Positions 1 through 9,464 of a stretch of DNA of 10,304 nt are shown piece by piece. Position 1 is the stretch's first letter. Each line of letters opens with the position of its first letter. Source of the DNA: Bacteroidota bacterium (GTDB taxonomy: Bacteria; Bacteroidota; Ignavibacteria; Ignavibacteriales; Ignavibacteriaceae); contig JAJYOQ010000118.1 in assembly GCA_021796135.1 (NCBI GenBank), forward strand, positions 1-10,304, given 5' to 3'. The position numbers were made by a program, and so were the translations under genes. The notes beneath the pieces are model-generated. The model saw only the letters and a program-made list of their open reading frames with translations. It was not told the origin of the DNA and made no database searches.

Positions 1-687
1 AATTCGAAAGAATTTAATCCAGTTGAACCGGTAAAGAGAGCTAGCGGTCAACTTCGTGAAGGTTTCAAGTATGTTTTGAATACTCCTTTTCTTCGGGATT
101 TACTGATAATGATGGGAATTATTGGAACATTTACGTATGAATTTCAAGTTAATCTTCCATTAATTGCTAAATTTACTTTTGGAAGTAATGTCAATGGTTT
201 TGCTTATTTAAATTCTGCAATGGGAGTCGGAGCAGTTTTGGGAGGTTTAGCTAGTGCGAACAGAAAAAGCATTATCCCGCTAAGTATGCTAAAAACCATT
301 TTCATTTTTGGATTTGCAATTCTTTTTGTTGCAATATCACCGACTCTGCATTTTGCAATAATTGCAATGGTAATTGTAGGAATCTTTTCGATTCGATTTA
401 CAACAATCGGCGAAACTATGCTGCAATTAGAGAGCGCACCATCAATGAGAAGCAGGGTAATGTCCTTGTGGTCTGTGGCATTTTTAGGATCTACTCCTAT
501 CGGAGGACCGATAATCGGTTGGATAGGCGAATATACCAGCCCGAGATGGGGATTGGCAGTCAGCGCCTGTGCAGCATTAATTGCTGCAGTTTATGGATTA
601 ATAACTATAAAAAATTATCAGCTCCATATTTATAATAAAACTAAAGTCGATCAAGTAGTTGTTGTAAAAGAGGGCGGCAAATTATAA
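1..687 (+). CDS. MFS efflux transporter, C-terminal part (5' end outside window)
   Basis: This is the last 228 codons of a major facilitator superfamily permease. The reading frame is open from base 1, so the true start lies upstream; the TTG at 76 and nearby ATG are internal. The visible residues begin with a charged cytoplasmic loop and a segment reading LREGFKYVLNTPFLRDLL, typical of the start of the second six-helix half. About six hydrophobic helices follow (roughly visible residues 33-53, 66-86, 92-112, 117-139, 157-175 and 183-205). The stretch SMRSRVMSLWSVAFLGSTPI with the following GG, before helix 11, resembles the MFS_3 (EntS/enterobactin-exporter-like) group, which exports siderophores, drugs or other small molecules by proton antiport in the inner membrane. 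The tail after the last helix is short and polar. The substrate cannot be told from the sequence. It converges on the ClC gene, with 9 bases between stops. Confidence 0.88.
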   Translation, partial: NSKEFNPVEPVKRASGQLREGFKYVLNTPFLRDLLIMMGIIGTFTYEFQVNLPLIAKFTFGSNVNGFAYLNSAMGVGAVLGGLASANRKSIIPLSMLKTIFIFGFAILFVAISPTLHFAIIAMVIVGIFSIRFTTIGETMLQLESAPSMRSRVMSLWSVAFLGSTPIGGPIIGWIGEYTSPRWGLAVSACAALIAAVYGLITIKNYQLHIYNKTKVDQVVVVKEGGKL

Positions 688-696
688 AATGAAATA

Positions 697-2499
697 TTAT
701 ATCACCTCGACATTTTGTTTTTCCCATGATGCCAAATATTTATTAAAGATATTTGATTTAGAAATAAAGCCGCAATATTCCCCGTCTTTCACGACTGCCA
801 GATTCCAAACATTATTGTCTTCAAATTTCTGTAATGCCTCGTTAATGTCGGCATTAATAGATATGGAATGGAAATTTCTATCCATAATTTCATAAGCAAG
901 AATTACATCATACACATCCGAATCAAGCATAACTTCTCTAATATTATCCAAAGAAATAATCCCGAGTATATATTTTTTATCGTCAAGAACTGGAAAAATA
1001 TTTCGTTTTGAATGAACTATTTTATCAACTATTTCTCTTAAAGTCATCGAGGGACTAAGAGGAATAAAATCATTTTCAATAATCTCTCTAACTTTAATTT
1101 GCTGAATAAAATATTTTTCTTTTTCTGACCTAAAAGTTATTCCCTTTTCTAATAACGGCGTTGTGTATATTGAATGTGGATGGAAATATCTTGAAATAAA
1201 AAATGAAAGTGCAGATACAATCATAAGCGGAACTATTAAAGTGTAACCGCCTGTTACTTCAGCTATTAAAAATATACCGGTTAAAGGTGCATGAAGAATG
1301 CCGCTTAAAACTCCTGCCATACCTACTACTATAAAATTTGAGAAATTAAGGTGCGCAATACCCATATAGCTCATTGACTGAGCTAAGAAATAACCAGTAA
1401 AAGCACCGGAGAATAATGCAGGTGCAATTATACCGCCATTCCCGCCAGAATTGATTGTGATTGTAGTAGCAAATACTTTTGTTATAATAATAAAAGCTGC
1501 AATAATTATTAAAAGAAGATTGCTGTCAATAAATTTTGAATAAGAAATTGCGGGTAAAAACTTTTCAAAATGTCCGGACAATAAATTCATTATAGACGTA
1601 TAACCCTCTCCGTATAATGACGGGAAAAGGAAAACCAAAAGACAAAGCACTAAACCGCCGAATATAGCTTTCAAATAAGGTCTTTTCATTTTCTCGAAAT
1701 ATTTTTCGATTATAAACGTAATTTTAATATTATATAAAGAAACTAAGCCGCTAAGGATTCCAAGTGCTACATAGAAAGGAATAGCTTTTAGCTGCCAGCC
1801 TACAGTTACTAAATAGAATAATTGCCCGCTGTATAAAAATCTCGAGACAACTGCAGCAGAGGCAGATGCAATTAATAAGGGAATAAAAGCAGGAATTGAA
1901 AATTCCGGAAGTAAAACTTCTACTGCGAATATTACTCCGGCAATAGGACTATTAAATATTGCAGAAATTCCGGCGCCTGATCCGCAAGCCAGCAAAAGTG
2001 TTCTTGTTTTGTAATTAAATTTTAACTCTGAGGCTACGTTTGATCCAATTGCAGCTCCTGTCACAACAATCGGCGCCTCTAATCCGGCAGAACCGCCTAG
2101 TCCAACACTTATGCCGCTTGTTATGAAATGAGATATCATATCTACCTTTGGAATATAAGAAGCTTTCCGCGATATGATAAATATTACATTAGAAATTCCT
2201 TTACTCAGTTTACCATTAAAAATTATTATTATAATAAAAGTAGAAAGAAGAATCCCAATTAAGGGAGTAAAAGGAAGTAAAAAAGAAATGCCTAAATTAT
2301 TGAATAATACTTTTGGTTCGTCTTCAAGAAACTTAACGGAATTTTTTAAAAGTGCAGAGACCAACCCGGATAAAACACCTACAACCAGACTTGCTAAGAT
2401 TATGAATGTTTTAAGTTCAACTTTTGAATAAATAAATGAGATTAATTTTCGTATGATTAATCTTATATTTACCTTTAGATATCTAAATTTATGCAGCAT
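697..2499 (-). CDS. ClC-family chloride channel/transporter with C-terminal CBS pair
   Basis: This 600-residue inner-membrane protein of the voltage-gated chloride channel (ClC) family moves chloride or a similar anion. Residues about 30-440 are hydrophobic helices. The gating-glutamate motif is GSAGLEAP (136-143), with E141 at the position of Glu148 of E. coli ClcA. The helix-N motif is GGNGGIIAP (352-360). The central tyrosine is Y445 in HSIYTTPL. The segment SAIFNSPIAGVIFAVE (179-194) is typical of the family. Where ClcA has its internal proton glutamate (Glu203), an eye alignment places V195, so channel-like or weakly proton-coupled behaviour is possible. Two CBS domains follow (about 468-525 and 535-592), probably binding adenine nucleotides and regulating the pore. 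The ATG at 2497-2499 has no good Shine-Dalgarno sequence, only A-rich sequence, as is common in Bacteroidota-like genomes. It lies 90 bases downstream of gltD and may have its own promoter. Confidence 0.93.
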   Translation of the reverse strand: MLHKFRYLKVNIRLIIRKLISFIYSKVELKTFIILASLVVGVLSGLVSALLKNSVKFLEDEPKVLFNNLGISFLLPFTPLIGILLSTFIIIIIFNGKLSKGISNVIFIISRKASYIPKVDMISHFITSGISVGLGGSAGLEAPIVVTGAAIGSNVASELKFNYKTRTLLLACGSGAGISAIFNSPIAGVIFAVEVLLPEFSIPAFIPLLIASASAAVVSRFLYSGQLFYLVTVGWQLKAIPFYVALGILSGLVSLYNIKITFIIEKYFEKMKRPYLKAIFGGLVLCLLVFLFPSLYGEGYTSIMNLLSGHFEKFLPAISYSKFIDSNLLLIIIAAFIIITKVFATTITINSGGNGGIIAPALFSGAFTGYFLAQSMSYMGIAHLNFSNFIVVGMAGVLSGILHAPLTGIFLIAEVTGGYTLIVPLMIVSALSFFISRYFHPHSIYTTPLLEKGITFRSEKEKYFIQQIKVREIIENDFIPLSPSMTLREIVDKIVHSKRNIFPVLDDKKYILGIISLDNIREVMLDSDVYDVILAYEIMDRNFHSISINADINEALQKFEDNNVWNLAVVKDGEYCGFISKSNIFNKYLASWEKQNVEVI

Positions 2500-2525
2500 A
2501 TGAATTCTTTTATTTCTAAAGAATT

Positions 2526-2557
2526 TAAATATAAGAAAATATTAATTTAGTTGTAAA
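2526..2557 (-). promoter_or_regulatory. possible promoter of the ClC gene
   Basis: Read on the minus strand, TTTACA (2552-2557) is followed after 17 bases by TTATAT (2529-2534). The second box overlaps TATATTTA (2526-2533), which matches 7 of 8 positions of the Bacteroidota -7 element TAnnTTTG. Transcription would begin near 2520, leaving a leader of about 20 bases before the ATG. The region is so AT-rich that such matches arise easily by chance, so this is only a candidate. Confidence 0.25.
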
Positions 2558-2576
2558 AAAGTAATTACAAGATTAC
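2555..2576 (-). terminator. weak terminator-like hairpin after gltD
   Basis: On the minus strand, 13 bases beyond the gltD stop, GTAAT (2572-2576) and ATTAC (2561-2565) form a 5-bp stem around a 6-base loop. They are followed at once by six T residues (complement of 2555-2560). The order stem then T-run and the position after the operon fit an intrinsic terminator. The stem is short and AT-rich, so it would be leaky at best and could allow read-through into the ClC gene. Confidence 0.33.
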
Positions 2577-2589
2577 CACAAAATACTTA

Positions 2590-4044
2590 TCAAACAGTTT
2601 CTTCAATTAAAACTTCCTGCAATGATTTATGAACAGCAGCTGCGCATTTTCTGCCTTCAGAAATTGCCCAAACAATCAGTGATTGACCACGCCGCATATC
2701 TCCGCAGGCAAATACTTTTGAAACAGTTGTGGAAAAAGAATTTTCCTCATTTCCGAAAGATGCTTTTACGTTCCCCCTGGAATCTAGTTCCAGCCCTTCA
2801 TCTTTTAATTGCTCCAACATTCCCTCATAAACAGGATGAATAAAGCCGGCAGCAATTAATACCAATTCTGCAGGTATCTCAAATTCAGAACCCGGAATAT
2901 CAACAAATTTTCCGTTTTCAAATTTAGTTTCACAACATTTTAGGGATTTCACTTCACCGTTTTCATTTCCGATAAATTCTGTAGTATTAATACTGAATTT
3001 TCTTTCGGCACCTTCTTCGTGACTTGAAGAAGTTCTAAGCATTAAAGGCCAAAATGGCCAGGGAGTACTTTCTGCCCTTTCAGAAGGAGGCATTGGAAGT
3101 ACTTCCAACTGAGTTACAGATTTTGCCCCTTGTCGATTTGATGTACCGACACAATCTGAGCCGGTGTCTCCCCCGCCGATTATAACTACATTTTTACCGG
3201 TAGCAAGTATCTGGTTTTCAATATCATCACCCGCATTTACTTTATTTTGTAAAGGAAGAAATTCCATAGCAAAGTGAATACCTTTCAACTCTCTTCCGGG
3301 AATTTGAATATCTCGAGGTTTTTCTGATCCGCCGGCAAGTACAACAGCATCAAATTTCTTTACTAATTCTTTCACAGAAATATCCACTCCGACATTAACG
3401 CCGGTTCTAAAAACAACGCCTTCGGCAGCCATTTGTTCCAGCCTTCTATCAATCAGTCCTTTATCTAATTTAAAATCCGGTATACCGTATCTAAGCAGTC
3501 CGCCGATTCGGTCATTTTTTTCAAACACCGTAACCGAATATCCGGTTCTAGCAAGTTGTTGTGCAGCAGCCAGCCCTGAAGGACCGGAACCTACAACAGC
3601 TACTGACCTGCCTAATAGTTTCTTAGCAGGCATAGGGCGAACCCAGCCTTCTTTAAATCCTTTATCGATAATAGATCTTTCGATTGATTTAATTGTCACC
3701 GGTGATTCATTAATACCAAGAGTACAAGCGGTTTCGCAAGGTGCCGGGCAAAGGCGGCTTGTAAATTCAGGGAAATTATTTGTTGAGTGAAGATTATCAA
3801 GAGCTTCTCTCCAATGACCTTTAAAAATCAAGTCATTCCATTCAGGTATATAATTTTGAACAGGACAGCCAGTATCACCATGACAAAATGGAATACCGCA
3901 ATCCATACACCTGGCAGTTTGAATTACTGCCATTTCATCTTTAAATGGATGTTCAAATTCCTTATAATTTTTTATCCGTTCCTGTACCGGATCCCTTTTA
4001 GGGACTTCTCTTTTAAACTCTTTGAATCCAGTAGGCTTACCCAT
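2590..4044 (-). CDS. gltD: glutamate synthase (NADPH) small subunit
   Basis: This is the 484-residue electron-input subunit of glutamate synthase. It takes electrons from NAD(P)H through FAD and passes them over iron-sulfur clusters to the FMN and 3Fe-4S centre of the large subunit. The N-terminal part carries the cysteines for two 4Fe-4S clusters: C46, C49, C54 and C60 in a [15 protein letters not shown] stretch, and C99, C103 and C107 in CPAPCETAC. The FAD-binding Rossmann motif is [14 protein letters not shown] (152-165). The pyridine-nucleotide motif is GGGDTGSDC (290-298). The C-terminal FAD-contact motif [17 protein letters not shown] lies at 448-464. Length is close to the family's usual 470-490 residues. 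The ATG at 4042-4044 lies inside the end of gltB, with AGAGG six bases upstream, so translation is probably coupled to gltB. Related subunits in dihydropyrimidine dehydrogenase or NfnB-like enzymes share the fold, but adjacency to gltB decides the call. Confidence 0.97.
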   Translation of the reverse strand: MGKPTGFKEFKREVPKRDPVQERIKNYKEFEHPFKDEMAVIQTARCMDCGIPFCHGDTGCPVQNYIPEWNDLIFKGHWREALDNLHSTNNFPEFTSRLCPAPCETACTLGINESPVTIKSIERSIIDKGFKEGWVRPMPAKKLLGRSVAVVGSGPSGLAAAQQLARTGYSVTVFEKNDRIGGLLRYGIPDFKLDKGLIDRRLEQMAAEGVVFRTGVNVGVDISVKELVKKFDAVVLAGGSEKPRDIQIPGRELKGIHFAMEFLPLQNKVNAGDDIENQILATGKNVVIIGGGDTGSDCVGTSNRQGAKSVTQLEVLPMPPSERAESTPWPFWPLMLRTSSSHEEGAERKFSINTTEFIGNENGEVKSLKCCETKFENGKFVDIPGSEFEIPAELVLIAAGFIHPVYEGMLEQLKDEGLELDSRGNVKASFGNEENSFSTTVSKVFACGDMRRGQSLIVWAISEGRKCAAAVHKSLQEVLIEETV

Positions 4045-7000
4045 TTACTACCTCTTTAATTTCTGTGATATCAGGAGTCATAATATTTTCTTCTTCTTTA
4101 AGTTTCGCTAAAGCTTTTTTGTACTCGCCGGGAATTACTTTCCAGAAGTTTTCTACTTCTTCGTCCCAATTGTTTATTATAAATTCAGCTCTCTTAGAAC
4201 CGGTATATTCAAAATGCCGTCTAATAAGATTATAAACTTCATCAATATCTTCATCAATAACCAGGTATTCTATTTCAACTAAGTTATGATTAATATATTT
4301 ATTAAAATCATGTCTTTGATCCCATACATAAGCAATGCCTCCTGACATACCTGCTGCAAAATTTCTTCCCGTTTTGCCTATGATAACTACAGTCCCTCCT
4401 GTCATATATTCGCATCCATGGTCCCCGACACCTTCTATAACAGCTTTTGCTCCTGAATTTCTGACAGCAAATCTTTCACCGGCAACGCCATTAATAAATA
4501 GTTCGCCTTTAGTTGCACCATATAGACATGTATTTCCGATAATAATATTTTCGCCGGCATCATAACTGATATTCGGAGGAGTCCTCACAATTAATCTTCC
4601 GCCTGATAATCCTTTTCCGGTATAATCATTAGATTCACCGGTAAGATGAAGTTCAATACCGGAGGCTAGAAACGCCCCAAAACTTTGACCGGCTGTTCCA
4701 TTCATATAAATTTTTATAGTTCCGTCGGGTAAACCGGCTGCGCCATAAATTTTTGCTATTTCACCTGAAAGCATAGCTCCGACAGTTCGATTTATATTTC
4801 GAATCGGCATCTCTATTTTGACAGGAATACTGCTTTCTAATGCCGGTCGGGCTTGATTAATTAGTTCATGGTCTATCTGAAACTCGAGTGCATGATTTTG
4901 CTCACGGGTTCTGTAAAAATCAGTTTTATAGAGCGAGGTCTGCTTAATTAAAGGCTTGCTCATATCGATACCGCGAGCTTTCCAATGATTATTAAGACGC
5001 TTAGGTATTATTTTATCGGTTTGCCCGACCATTTCATTAAATGTTCTGAATCCTAATTGTGCCATCAATTCACGCACTTCTTCGGCAATATAAAACATAA
5101 AGTTAACAACATATTCGGGCTTGCCGGAAAACTTTTTCCTAAGTTCAGGATCCTGAGTTGCAACACCTACCGGACATGTATTCAAATGACATTTTCTCAT
5201 CATGATGCACCCTTGAGTAACTAAAGGAGCAGTTGCAAATCCAAATTCTTCTGCACCGAGGAGTGCCGCTATAACAACATCTCTTCCCGTCTTCATTTGC
5301 CCGTCCACAGCTACATAAACTCGATCTCTTAATCCGTTAAGCATTAGAGTCTGGTGAGTTTCACTAAGCCCTAATTCCCAGGGTGAACCTGCATATTGAA
5401 TTGAAGTTATAGGACTAGCGCCTGTGCCTCCGTCATGCCCGCTTATCAAAATATGATCAGCGTGTGCTTTAGCTACACCTGCAGCAATTGTTCCGACTCC
5501 GATTTCCGAAACAAGTTTAACGCTGATACGAGCCTTCGGATTAATATTTTTGAGATCAAATATCAATTGCTTCAAATCTTCAATCGAATAAATATCATGA
5601 TGCGGCGGAGGACTTATAAGAGTAACTCCGGGAGTACTATGCCTGACCTTAGCAATTATTTTATCGACTTTGAATCCGGGCAATTGTCCGCCTTCTCCGG
5701 GTTTTGCACCTTGAGCCATTTTAATTTGTAATTCATCGGAATTAACAAGATAATGAGCAGTTACGCCAAATCTTCCTGAAGCGACCTGTTTGATTGCAGA
5801 ACGCATACTATCACCGTTTGGCAATTGGATATATCTTTCTTCAGATTCGCCGCCTTCACCGGTATTAGATTTTCCGCCGATCCGATTCATTGCAATAGCT
5901 AAAGAAGTGTGAGCTTCCCATGAAATTGATCCATAACTCATTGCTCCGGTTGCAAATCTCTTTACAATTTCCGAAGCAGGTTCAACTTCATCAAGAGGAA
6001 CAGGAATGCTGCTTTTATCAAAATCATATAAACTTCTTAGAGTTACGCGTTCTTTGTTTTGATCGTTAATTAATTGAGTATATTCTTTAAATGTCTTATA
6101 ATCACCATTTTTAGTGCTTTGCTGCAGCTTTGAAATTGTAAGAGGGTTCCATAAATGTTTTTCGCCGTCTCTTCTATAGCTGTATAAGCCTCCGGATTCC
6201 AGAGTATTAGTATTTAAAATTGGATCAAAAGCATTTCGATGACGAGCGACAGTTTCTTCTTCAAGCATTTCCAAACTTAATCCCTCGATACGGGTTGCAG
6301 TGCCGGTGAAATAATTTCCGATAATTTCAGTATCAAGCCCAATGGCTTCAAATATCTGAGCTCCGCAATATGATTGAAGAGTACTGATTCCCATTTTGCT
6401 AAATGTTTTAAAAAGTCCTTTACTGACTGCCTTAACAAAATTTTTCTTTGCTGTTTTATAATCTACATGAAGAAAATTATTTTTACATAAATCAGATAAA
6501 GTTTCATAAGCCAGATAAGGATTTACCGCATTAGCACCATAACCGCATAATAGAGCAAAATGAGAGACTTCACGAGGTTCGCCGCTTTCTATAATTAAAC
6601 CGGTTTTGGTTCTTAGTCCGGCTCTGATTAAAAACTGATGTACCCCGGAGACAGCCAGCAAGCTCGGGATAGCAGCGTGACTTTCATTTACTCCTTTATC
6701 GGATAAAATGATTAATGAAACTCCTGACTTAACTGCTTCTACCGATTCATTACATATTTGTTCAAGACGCTCCCTCATATCATGCCGGATATTGGGATCA
6801 AAAAGCAGAGAAATAGTAATAGCTTTATAGTGACCGCGAGTGATATGTCTAATCTTTTCAAGCTGTGAATTTGAAAGCAGCGGATGTTCTAGTTCAAGTC
6901 TATGAGCATGTTTAGGAGTCTCATCAAGAAGATTCTGCTCAGGTCCGATATAAGTTGTCAGTTCCATAACCAATTCCTCCCTTATCGGATCGATAGGAGG

Positions 7001-8626
7001 ATTAGTCACCTGAGCAAACATCTGTTTAAAATATCTAAATAATATTTGGGGACGGTCAGAAAGTACGGCAAGAGCAGCATCGCTGCCCATTGATCCTATT
7101 GCTTCTTCACCGTTAGCTGCCATAGGCATCACAACATTATTGATATCTTCTTTAGTATATCCGAAAATTCTTTGTCTGCTGATTAAAGTTTCAGGATTCG
7201 CGTTTGATATTTGATTAGGAGTCGGCAGATGGTTCATCTTAAGCATATTTTCAGTGATCCACTGTCTATAAGGTTTTCGAGTTACAATTTCTCTTTTGAC
7301 CTCTTCATCATCAAGTATTTTACCTTGTTTCAAATCGAGGAGGAACATTCTTCCGGGCTGAAGTTTACCCTTAGAAAGAATATTCTCAGGTTGTATTTCT
7401 AAAGTACCGGCTTCCGAAGTTAATATTACAAGGTTATCTTTGGTTATAGTGTAGCGAGCCGGACGCAGACCATTTCTGTCAAGAGTAGCACCTATAACAT
7501 TGCCATCCGTAAAAACTACGGCTGCGGGACCGTCCCATGGCTCCATCATAGTAGCATGAAATTCATAAAATGCTTTTCTATCCGGATCCATTAAATCATT
7601 TTTTGACCAAGCTTCCGGAATCATCATCATCATAGCATGAGGCAAGCTCCTGCCGCTCATAACTAAAAGCTCAAGTACAGTATCAAAAGTAGCCGAATCA
7701 CTTTGTCCATCCATGATAATCGGGAGCATTCTTTTCAAATCTCTTCCATAGTAAGGAGATTCCATAACTGCTTCCCTCGCAGACATCCAATTTTTATTTC
7801 CCTGAAGAGTATTTATTTCTCCGTTATGAGCTATCATTCTAAAGGGGTGAGCAAGATCCCAGGTAGGGAAAGTGTTTGTAGAAAACCGCATGTGAATCAT
7901 CGCCATTGCAGACTTCATATCCGGCGCATCAAGGTCTTTATAGAATGCTTTAATTTGAGGGGCAAGAAGCATCCCTTTATAAATTAAAACTTTGCTGGAA
8001 AATGATGGGACATAATATTTACTTCGGTCACATTTCAATTCCAATCGAATTCTATGATCTATAATTCTTCTGATTAAGTATAATTTTCTTTCGAATTCAT
8101 CTTGTGTTTTGATTCTTTTATCAGCACCGATAAAGCAATGACGGATAAATGGTTGAGTAATTTTCGCACCTTCTCCGGGCACTTCCGGATCGACAGGAAC
8201 ATCACGCCATCCCAGAAAATTCTGGTCTTCATCTATAACAATTTTTTCAACTATATTTTCAACTGATTTTCTTAATATCGGATTCTGAGGCAAGAACATC
8301 ACCGCAACACCGTATCTTCCCTCTTTAGGAAGGGAGATATTATTTTCTCCGGCAACTCTTCGCATAAATTCATCCGGCATCTGAATTAATATACCTGCAC
8401 CGTCTCCGGTAAATGGGTCTGCTCCGACAGCTCCCCGGTGTTCAAGATTATTTAAGACCTCAATTCCTTTATCGATAATATGACGTGATTTTTTACCGCT
8501 CACATCAGCAACAAAGCCCATTCCGCAAGCATCATGTTCATAATGCGAATCATACATGCCTTTACTAACAGGCATATCCTGCTGAATTTTTTTATTCATA
8601 GTATCCTGATTCATATTTTTTCTCAT
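4037..8626 (-). CDS. gltB: glutamate synthase large subunit
   Basis: This 1529-residue catalytic subunit of GOGAT makes two glutamates from glutamine and 2-oxoglutarate in the cytoplasm. Four domains are visible in order. A class II glutamine amidotransferase starts at C34, the expected N-terminal nucleophile after removal of a 33-residue propeptide ([10 protein letters not shown]), with [11 protein letters not shown] (246-256) and HNGEINT (267-273) as glutamine-site motifs. A central domain spans about 480-770. An FMN-binding synthase barrel spans about 830-1200, with [10 protein letters not shown] (923-932), [11 protein letters not shown] (1062-1072) and the 3Fe-4S cysteines C1140, C1146 and C1151 in [12 protein letters not shown]. 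The C-terminal GXGXG beta-helix spans about 1270-1460. Length fits bacterial GltB. The ATG at 8624-8626 has AAGGAG 11 bases upstream. The 3' end overlaps gltD by 8 bases. The neighbouring gltD indicates the NADPH rather than the ferredoxin-dependent form. No key residue appears to be missing. Confidence 0.98.
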   Translation of the reverse strand: MRKNMNQDTMNKKIQQDMPVSKGMYDSHYEHDACGMGFVADVSGKKSRHIIDKGIEVLNNLEHRGAVGADPFTGDGAGILIQMPDEFMRRVAGENNISLPKEGRYGVAVMFLPQNPILRKSVENIVEKIVIDEDQNFLGWRDVPVDPEVPGEGAKITQPFIRHCFIGADKRIKTQDEFERKLYLIRRIIDHRIRLELKCDRSKYYVPSFSSKVLIYKGMLLAPQIKAFYKDLDAPDMKSAMAMIHMRFSTNTFPTWDLAHPFRMIAHNGEINTLQGNKNWMSAREAVMESPYYGRDLKRMLPIIMDGQSDSATFDTVLELLVMSGRSLPHAMMMMIPEAWSKNDLMDPDRKAFYEFHATMMEPWDGPAAVVFTDGNVIGATLDRNGLRPARYTITKDNLVILTSEAGTLEIQPENILSKGKLQPGRMFLLDLKQGKILDDEEVKREIVTRKPYRQWITENMLKMNHLPTPNQISNANPETLISRQRIFGYTKEDINNVVMPMAANGEEAIGSMGSDAALAVLSDRPQILFRYFKQMFAQVTNPPIDPIREELVMELTTYIGPEQNLLDETPKHAHRLELEHPLLSNSQLEKIRHITRGHYKAITISLLFDPNIRHDMRERLEQICNESVEAVKSGVSLIILSDKGVNESHAAIPSLLAVSGVHQFLIRAGLRTKTGLIIESGEPREVSHFALLCGYGANAVNPYLAYETLSDLCKNNFLHVDYKTAKKNFVKAVSKGLFKTFSKMGISTLQSYCGAQIFEAIGLDTEIIGNYFTGTATRIEGLSLEMLEEETVARHRNAFDPILNTNTLESGGLYSYRRDGEKHLWNPLTISKLQQSTKNGDYKTFKEYTQLINDQNKERVTLRSLYDFDKSSIPVPLDEVEPASEIVKRFATGAMSYGSISWEAHTSLAIAMNRIGGKSNTGEGGESEERYIQLPNGDSMRSAIKQVASGRFGVTAHYLVNSDELQIKMAQGAKPGEGGQLPGFKVDKIIAKVRHSTPGVTLISPPPHHDIYSIEDLKQLIFDLKNINPKARISVKLVSEIGVGTIAAGVAKAHADHILISGHDGGTGASPITSIQYAGSPWELGLSETHQTLMLNGLRDRVYVAVDGQMKTGRDVVIAALLGAEEFGFATAPLVTQGCIMMRKCHLNTCPVGVATQDPELRKKFSGKPEYVVNFMFYIAEEVRELMAQLGFRTFNEMVGQTDKIIPKRLNNHWKARGIDMSKPLIKQTSLYKTDFYRTREQNHALEFQIDHELINQARPALESSIPVKIEMPIRNINRTVGAMLSGEIAKIYGAAGLPDGTIKIYMNGTAGQSFGAFLASGIELHLTGESNDYTGKGLSGGRLIVRTPPNISYDAGENIIIGNTCLYGATKGELFINGVAGERFAVRNSGAKAVIEGVGDHGCEYMTGGTVVIIGKTGRNFAAGMSGGIAYVWDQRHDFNKYINHNLVEIEYLVIDEDIDEVYNLIRRHFEYTGSKRAEFIINNWDEEVENFWKVIPGEYKKALAKLKEEENIMTPDITEIKEVVNG
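4051..4055 (-). promoter_or_regulatory. gltD ribosome binding site inside gltB
   Basis: AGAGG on the minus strand sits six bases before the gltD ATG and inside the last codons of gltB, whose stop (4037-4039) lies beyond the gltD start. This decides the gltD start and implies translational coupling of the two subunits. Confidence 0.7.
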
Positions 8627-8692
8627 CGATTAATTATCTCCTTACAAAAGGATTGTGATATTAAAAATCATAACAAACAATTATATATTATT
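8627..8692 (-). other. 66-base leader between amidase gene and gltB
   Basis: This short, strongly AT-rich gap holds the gltB Shine-Dalgarno sequence and one arm of an inverted repeat that overlaps the amidase stop. A TATGAT box (8667-8672, minus strand) could serve as a -10 element, but the hexamer 17 bases upstream (TAGAAT) is a poor -35, and no good TAnnTTTG box was found. A separate gltB promoter is therefore possible but not shown. Confidence 0.3.
8638..8643 (-). promoter_or_regulatory. gltB ribosome binding site
   Basis: AAGGAG on the minus strand lies 11 bases before the gltB ATG, a longish but workable spacing. There is no nearer in-frame start, and the next Met (residue 5) would be 12 bases further away, so this supports the chosen start. 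Confidence 0.65.
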
Positions 8693-8709
8693 CTAAATCA
8701 GAATAATAT
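8685..8709. repeat. perfect 10-bp inverted repeat across the amidase stop codon
   Basis: The arms 8685-8694 (ATATTATTCT) and 8700-8709 (AGAATAATAT) are perfect reverse complements around a 5-base spacer. On the minus strand the hairpin begins in the last codons of the amidase gene, includes its TAG stop (8693-8695) and ends 58 bases before gltB. No T-run follows on that strand, so it is not a standard intrinsic terminator. It could be an mRNA-end stabilising or attenuating hairpin, or a dyad operator upstream of gltB. The stem has only one G-C pair per arm. Confidence 0.55.
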
Positions 8710-9454
8710 CTTTTAAGAACGGCAGTTTGTTCCTAACCGCGTCATTTTCTTCTTTTTTAATGTCTAAAATAAAAATTCCTTCATCAGTTGATGAAAAGAT
8801 TTCTTTACCCATCGGATTTATTGCAGAACTATATCCGGGATAAAATAATTTAGGATCATTTCCGACTCGATTAACGCCCATGACAAAACATTGATTTTCG
8901 ATTGCCCTGGCTCGCAGTAAAAGTCTCCAATGTTCTATTCTTTCAGCAGGCCAATTTGCCGCAACAATTATCAATTCAACACGGGATTTTGCATAATGAC
9001 GATATAGTTCAGGAAATCTTAAATCATAGCAAATTGATAATCCGGATTTCCAATCATCTATTTCGGTAATTATCGGGCTTTCGCCTCTTAAATAATGTTT
9101 ATCTTCGGAAGAGTAACCGAACAAATGAATTTTTCTGAATTTCTTAACTAAATTTCCGTTACGATCAATGTGTACAATCGAATTAAAATAATTTTCGTTT
9201 TCTTTTTCAATTAGTCCAGCAATAATATTGGTGTTTAACTTAACGGCAAGACCGGAAAAGAAATTAAAAGAATCACTAAAAATCGGTTCGCCGCATTTCT
9301 CTGCGTTCATTGTGAATCCGGTCAAAGTCATTTCGGGGAATAATAATAAATCTATTGAGTTAACGGATACCTTCTCAAGCAAGGAAATAATCTTTTGCTG
9401 ATTTTCACTCTTATCTTCCCAAGCGGGATTATATTGAACTAAACCTATATTCAT
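8693..9454 (-). CDS. nitrilase-superfamily amidohydrolase, omega-amidase-like
   Basis: This 253-residue cytoplasmic carbon-nitrogen hydrolase has the superfamily's full Glu-Lys-Cys triad: E41 in LLLFPEMTLTGF, K108 in FRKIHLF and C142 in LSICYDLRFPELYR. The following stretch VAANWPAERIEHWRLLLRAR, ending AIENQ, closely resembles E. coli YafV and mammalian NIT2. These omega-amidases hydrolyse 2-oxoglutaramate (and 2-oxosuccinamate) to 2-oxo-dicarboxylic acid plus ammonia, recycling glutamine deaminated by transaminases. Length matches YafV (about 256 residues). The ATG at 9452-9454 lies 10 bases after the cimA stop and has no Shine-Dalgarno sequence, so co-transcription with cimA is likely. gltB starts 66 bases downstream, which fits a glutamine/2-oxoglutarate role. 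The family assignment is firm; the exact substrate is inferred, and another small-amide hydrolase remains possible. Confidence 0.9.
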   Translation of the reverse strand: MNIGLVQYNPAWEDKSENQQKIISLLEKVSVNSIDLLLFPEMTLTGFTMNAEKCGEPIFSDSFNFFSGLAVKLNTNIIAGLIEKENENYFNSIVHIDRNGNLVKKFRKIHLFGYSSEDKHYLRGESPIITEIDDWKSGLSICYDLRFPELYRHYAKSRVELIIVAANWPAERIEHWRLLLRARAIENQCFVMGVNRVGNDPKLFYPGYSSAINPMGKEIFSSTDEGIFILDIKKEENDAVRNKLPFLKDIILI

Positions 9455-9464
9455 TTAATTATTA

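Noticed and set aside
76..687. A transporter gene beginning at the TTG at 76
   Set aside because: The frame is open to base 1 and the upstream residues fit the loop and helix start of the same MFS protein, so this is an internal codon of a gene cut by the window edge.
640..720. Shared bidirectional terminator between the convergent transporter and ClC genes
   Set aside because: Only a 5-base TATAA/TTATA pairing with a long loop is visible and no T-run follows on either strand; this could arise by chance in AT-rich DNA.
2174..2431. Open frames on the plus strand inside the minus-strand genes (for example here, and near 5435-5731 and 7703-7987)
   Set aside because: They lie antisense to well-conserved domains of ClC and GltB, have low-complexity or unrecognisable products, and show no start signals.
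7618..7637. Repeated CAT triplets that look like a microsatellite
   Set aside because: They encode a run of four methionines just before IPEAW in the amidotransferase domain, where homologues also have a hydrophobic Met-rich stretch of the same length.
4037..8626. Ferredoxin-dependent glutamate synthase or an archaeal-type split enzyme
   Set aside because: The protein has all four domains of full-length GltB and an intact, overlapping gltD with FAD and pyridine-nucleotide motifs.
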